Shown here: positions 61,030 through 64,000 of the stretch, in pieces | Layout of the letters: every line of letters starts with the position of its first letter | Position numbering within the stretch: the stretch's first letter is position 1 | From: Candidatus Latescibacterota bacterium | Lineage (GTDB): Bacteria; Latescibacterota; UBA2968 | Direction of reading: 5' to 3' | DNA: 64,000 nt | NCBI GenBank assembly: GCA_022823725.1 | Contig: JAJEHL010000017.1 | Coordinates: forward strand, 62,001-126,000 | Program-made: the position numbers and the translations under genes | The notes under the pieces: generated by a model | The model's input: the letters and a program-made list of their open reading frames with translations, nothing else | The model's database searches: none | Told to the model about the DNA's origin: nothing

Positions 61030-62259
61030 TCAGTGTTTAGTAATATTTGTTTCTCCCTGATAACGAGCTATCAGAGCAGTGCCACACGAATCACTCCAGA
61101 CATTGACCGTGGTGCGACACATGTCCAGAATGCGATCCACAGCTATAATCAGGCCGACCCCCTCCAGAGGCAACCCCACAGAAGACAGGACAACAGAAAG
61201 CATGACCATGCCCGCCATAGGAATACCCGCCGCACCAATGGAGGCCAACAAAGCGGTAAGGACAACCAGAAATTGCTGGGCAAAGCCCAGCTCAATCCCA
61301 TAGGCTTGAGCAATAAATAGAGCGGCAACACATTCATACAGAGCTGTACCATCCATATTGATGGTAGCGCCTAACGGCGCGACAAAACTGGTGGTGCGGT
61401 TGGAAACGCCAGCGCGTTGTTCCAGCGATTCAATGGTAATGGGCAAAGTCGCCGAAGAAGAACTGGTAGAAAAAGCGGTGAAAAGAGCCGGCGTCAGGGC
61501 ACGAAAGAGAGCCAGGGGCGATATGCCGCCAAAAAAATAGAGTACGAGCGGCAGGATAATCGCCGCGTGGACGATCAGACCAACTAAGACAGTAAGGGCG
61601 TACAGACCCAAATCGACGAAAACCGACGGACCGGTGGTGCCAACGACTTTGGCGACCAGGGCAAAAATGCCGATGGGTGCCAGACGAATAATAAAATGGG
61701 TCAATTGCATCATAACTTCGAAGGCCGATTGAAAAAAATCGCGCAGGCGCTTCTGGTGCGAATCGGACAATCGAATAATAGCAAATCCGAGCAGGAAACA
61801 AAAGACGATCACAGGCAAGATCTGCCCCTCGGCCATCGCCTCGAATACATTATCCGGCACCATATCCAACAGCAGACGCTCAAGAGCGGCTTTGGGACCA
61901 TCGCCGAATTGGGCTATGGAATCGGCAAGTTGTTCAGGAGGCACTTGCAAACGCAACTGCGCCCCCTTGCCTGGACTTATGGCATTGACCAACACCAATC
62001 CAGTAATAATGGACAGCAAACTGCTACTCGTGTAATAGGTAAAAGTCTGAGCACTCAGGCGCCCAAAATGACCGACCTGGCCTATGCCGACCACCCCGGA
62101 AACAATAGAAGTGACGATCAAGGGGACGATAATCATTTTAAGACCCTTGAGGAAAAGTGTTCCCACAAAGGCGAAGTGAAGAACGGATTCCCCTAACAGC
62201 AGGCCACTTATTGCGCCGAGGATCAACGCAATGAGGATTTGCACATGGAGCGAGCGCAT
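61030..62259 (-). CDS. Dicarboxylate/amino acid:cation symporter (DAACS family)
   Basis: A 409-residue inner-membrane transporter of the GltP/DctA family. Visible are the serine-rich AFSTSSSSATLP hairpin, the NMDGTALYE motif, the second hairpin GAAGIPMAGMVML and DRILDMCRTTVNVWSD, all ligand- and Na-binding parts of the family. About eight transmembrane segments. ATG chosen at 62259; an upstream TTG/GTG extension is not supported by an RBS. Substrates are typically glutamate, aspartate, C4-dicarboxylates or serine/threonine; the Asp-Arg-Thr set favours acidic substrates. Confidence 0.9.
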   Translation of the reverse strand: MRSLHVQILIALILGAISGLLLGESVLHFAFVGTLFLKGLKMIIVPLIVTSIVSGVVGIGQVGHFGRLSAQTFTYYTSSSLLSIITGLVLVNAISPGKGAQLRLQVPPEQLADSIAQFGDGPKAALERLLLDMVPDNVFEAMAEGQILPVIVFCFLLGFAIIRLSDSHQKRLRDFFQSAFEVMMQLTHFIIRLAPIGIFALVAKVVGTTGPSVFVDLGLYALTVLVGLIVHAAIILPLVLYFFGGISPLALFRALTPALFTAFSTSSSSATLPITIESLEQRAGVSNRTTSFVAPLGATINMDGTALYECVAALFIAQAYGIELGFAQQFLVVLTALLASIGAAGIPMAGMVMLSVVLSSVGLPLEGVGLIIAVDRILDMCRTTVNVWSDSCGTALIARYQGETNITKH

Positions 62260-62434
62260 GTTTATTCTCTCGGGGTTTTGCAGTATTCTCTGATCTGATG
62301 AGGTAAATAAAATAACCCTACATTCCACCTTTACACCATTGTTTTTTACCCCTCTTTGTTATATTTTATATTAAATGCTCACCCTTATACCAGCAGGTGG
62401 GAACATAGATACCGCCCCTACGTATAACATTTGA

Positions 62435-62480
62435 AAAGTCGGCTACTTCACACTTCATACTTCTCACTTCATAAGAGGTC
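62435..62480. repeat. Short CTTCAYACTTC repeat upstream of the TlpA-like gene
   Basis: CTACTTCACACTTCATACTTCTCACTTCATAAG has three imperfect copies of ACTTCAYACTTC. It lies in the 226-bp divergent gap and is of unknown role. Confidence 0.4.
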
Positions 62481-62485
62481 ATCTC

Positions 62486-63022
62486 ATGAAAAAAATTCTC
62501 GCACTATGGCTCTGCCTTCTCGTCGCATCATCTGCCCGTGCAACCGAAGCCCCCGATTTCAACCTGCCGGGCCTCAGTGGCGAGCGGGTACAACTATCAG
62601 CACTCCTCAAAAAGGGTCCTGTATTACTCGACTTCTGGGCCACATGGTGCAAACCCTGCATCAAAGCAATGCCCAAGCTCGAAGAAATCCACGCAAAATA
62701 TGCCGACAAAGGACTCACCGTCCTCGGCGTGAACGAAGATGGCCCCCGTGGTCAAAATCGCATTCGCCCATTTTTGCGAGGGCGCAACATCACATTCCCA
62801 ATCGCCATTGACGCCGATGGATCGGTTATGCAACGCATGCAAGTTCGCGCCCTGCCCACCACAATTCTCATTGCGCCAGACAGGGAAATTGTATTGCGAG
62901 AGGCAGGTTTATCCGATGGGAAGGCCATCATCGACGCTTTAGAGGTCCTATTACCAGCAAAAAAAGCATCAGAGGAAAAGGACCCCCCCCAAAAAAAGGA
63001 AACGCCAGATGAAAGCAAGTAG
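62486..63022 (+). CDS. TlpA-like thioredoxin-fold thiol-disulfide reductase
   Basis: A 178-residue exported redoxin. Signal peptide to ~residue 20 (SSARATEAP). The active site W-C55-K-P-C58 in DFWATWCKPC and cis-Pro loop ALPTTILIAPD are standard for the TlpA/ResA/AhpC-TSA family, which reduces periplasmic disulfides, often in cytochrome c maturation. The C-terminal ~18 residues are Lys/Glu-rich and unstructured. The stop overlaps the next gene by 14 bp, so the DUF6029 protein is cotranslated; they may cooperate in envelope function. Confidence 0.88.
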   Translation: MKKILALWLCLLVASSARATEAPDFNLPGLSGERVQLSALLKKGPVLLDFWATWCKPCIKAMPKLEEIHAKYADKGLTVLGVNEDGPRGQNRIRPFLRGRNITFPIAIDADGSVMQRMQVRALPTTILIAPDREIVLREAGLSDGKAIIDALEVLLPAKKASEEKDPPQKKETPDESK

Positions 63023-64000
63023 CCTCCTGCTCCTTTTCCTGCTCTTCACAGCCCCCATTTCTGCACAAATTACCATCACGGGATTGACGGAAATGCAGCG
63101 CGGCGAAGTGCCGGGGTCTGACTCTACAGCCATCTCTACGGCTTACAACCAACTGAACCTCGACTTTACGCAAAAGGGCTTGCAGGCCGGTTTAAGAGCA
63201 GAAATTTACAACACCTGGGGGGGTGCGGACCGAGAAACGTATCAAATCACACAAAAATACGCACGGTGGAACCATGGCGCTGCAAATGTGGAAATCGGCA
63301 ATTACTACGCAATTCTCGGACGGGGCCTCACGCTTCGCGCATTTGAACTGCCCGGCGTCGTACTCGAAAGCCCCATTTATCGCCTGCGCTATGCCCCGGC
63401 TCAGGACCTCGAAGGCGCGACAGCCTCATGGGCTGGCAATCGCGTAGAAGCCAGAGCACTCATCGGTCGATCAGCACTCAGCGATATTCCCCCAGGTGCC
63501 AAAACCGGCACCCCGCCACGCAGTATTTCCCGTCGCGGAGATTGGGCCACAGGCGGCGAACTCGCCATCAGGCTCTCTTCCAATCTTAAAATTGGCAGCA
63601 CGGGCGTCCACATTACCCCCAGAGATTCCCTCATCGACAAAAACTGGGCCTGGTCTGGTTTTGCCGATCTCGACCTCTCTAATATCCTGCAAAAGGCCGG
63701 TCTATACGGCAGCTTCTACGGCGAATACGCGCAACGCGAAGGCGAATATGCACGGCGCGAAGACGACGAAAAAGGATCTGCCCTCTACTTATCGGGCAAC
63801 ATGGGCTGGAACAATCTGGGCTTGAGTGTCGAATACAAAGATTACGACAACATGCACCTCCACTTCAATGACCCCCCATCGCTCATTCGCGAACACACTG
63901 CTGCTTTGCTCAACCGAAACACACATGTACTGCTACTCGCCAGTGAAAAAGGCTATCAAATCGAAGGCACTTATACGCCCCTGAGCCTGGGCAATTTCAC
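63009..64000 (+). CDS. DUF6029-family exported protein (3' truncated by window end)
   Basis: A frame open to the right edge, 330 residues seen. MKASSLLLLFLLFTAPISAQ is a signal peptide, then TGLTEMQRGEVPGSDS, GLRAEIYNTWGG, LGRGLTLRAFELPG, NDPPSLIREHTAALLNRNTH, and alternating strands that fit an outer-membrane beta-barrel of the DUF6029 type. The start overlaps the TlpA-like gene by 14 bp with translational coupling. C-terminal part and exact end lie outside. Function unknown; DUF6029 proteins are found in outer membranes of Bacteroidota and relatives. Confidence 0.75.
   Translation, partial: MKASSLLLLFLLFTAPISAQITITGLTEMQRGEVPGSDSTAISTAYNQLNLDFTQKGLQAGLRAEIYNTWGGADRETYQITQKYARWNHGAANVEIGNYYAILGRGLTLRAFELPGVVLESPIYRLRYAPAQDLEGATASWAGNRVEARALIGRSALSDIPPGAKTGTPPRSISRRGDWATGGELAIRLSSNLKIGSTGVHITPRDSLIDKNWAWSGFADLDLSNILQKAGLYGSFYGEYAQREGEYARREDDEKGSALYLSGNMGWNNLGLSVEYKDYDNMHLHFNDPPSLIREHTAALLNRNTHVLLLASEKGYQIEGTYTPLSLGNF

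Overview
This is a 64-kb piece of a bacterial chromosome of moderate GC content. It carries about 52 protein genes, all with bacterial-style Shine-Dalgarno sites, and no rRNA, tRNA, CRISPR array, transposase or integrase that I can see. The gene content is: five Gfo/Idh/MocA oxidoreductases, three phytanoyl-CoA-type Fe(II)/2-oxoglutarate oxygenases, four sulfatases, two TIM-barrel sugar isomerases, a heparinase II/III-like lyase, a parallel beta-helix protein, a DUF5916 outer-membrane protein and a DUF6029 protein. This repertoire is typical of uncultured glycan-degrading lineages such as Latescibacterota, Poribacteria and some Planctomycetota. The outer-membrane-type proteins, lipoprotein signals and PBP1C/alpha-2-macroglobulin pair indicate a Gram-negative envelope. 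The phylum is an inference from gene content only.

Layout. 1-3.8 kb: the end of an indolepyruvate ferredoxin oxidoreductase-type gene, a plant-type hydroxypyruvate reductase and dusA. 3.7-12.3 kb: two divergent sigma-70-like promoters at 4738-4823 serve a Gfo/Idh/MocA gene on one side and, on the other, a seven-gene catabolic operon (six-hairpin glycosidase-like protein, Zn alcohol dehydrogenase, two PhyH oxygenases, 3-hydroxyisobutyrate dehydrogenase-like enzyme, sugar isomerase, PhyH-HEAT fusion). 12.4-15.7 kb: a DUF5916 outer-membrane protein and a convergent SDR sharing one bidirectional terminator. 16-20.6 kb: a second catabolic operon (2-hydroxyacid dehydrogenase, isomerase, sulfatase, aminotransferase). 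20.6-26.8 kb: a Gfo-like/GDSL pair, an orphan modA, an AlbA_2 protein, a DUF2442 protein and two secreted unknowns.

26.8-33.6 kb is a regulatory and membrane-lipid block. A CDP-alcohol phosphatidyltransferase and a flippase-like protein lie behind a consensus sigma-54 promoter (28560-28577), with two tandem 20-bp dyads 60-120 bp further upstream. Next to it are a sigma-54-dependent response regulator and its membrane histidine kinase, which are translationally coupled to each other and to a sulfatase. 33.6-35.4 kb: an APH-like kinase and a PIN/ribbon-helix-helix pair. 35.5-44.8 kb: a four-gene envelope operon with two unknown membrane proteins, a thioester alpha-2-macroglobulin lipoprotein and PbpC.

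44.9-64 kb: a serine beta-lactamase-like hydrolase, a heparinase-like lyase, two Gfo/Idh/MocA genes, an M24 peptidase, a beta-helix protein, a second AlbA_2 protein with a helical-repeat tail, two tandem sulfatases, a 56-residue membrane protein, a lipoprotein hydrolase with Asp in the nucleophile elbow, a secreted RGG-rich protein, another Gfo/Idh/MocA gene, a dicarboxylate symporter, and a TlpA-like thioredoxin overlapping a DUF6029 gene that runs off the window.

Taken together, the region looks devoted to desulfation, oxidation and isomerisation of sugars or sugar-like compounds, with envelope maintenance genes. Short dispersed repeats lie between several genes, and one sits in frame inside a coding sequence. 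The strongest undescribed candidate is the sigma-54 lipid regulon at 26.8-33.6 kb.
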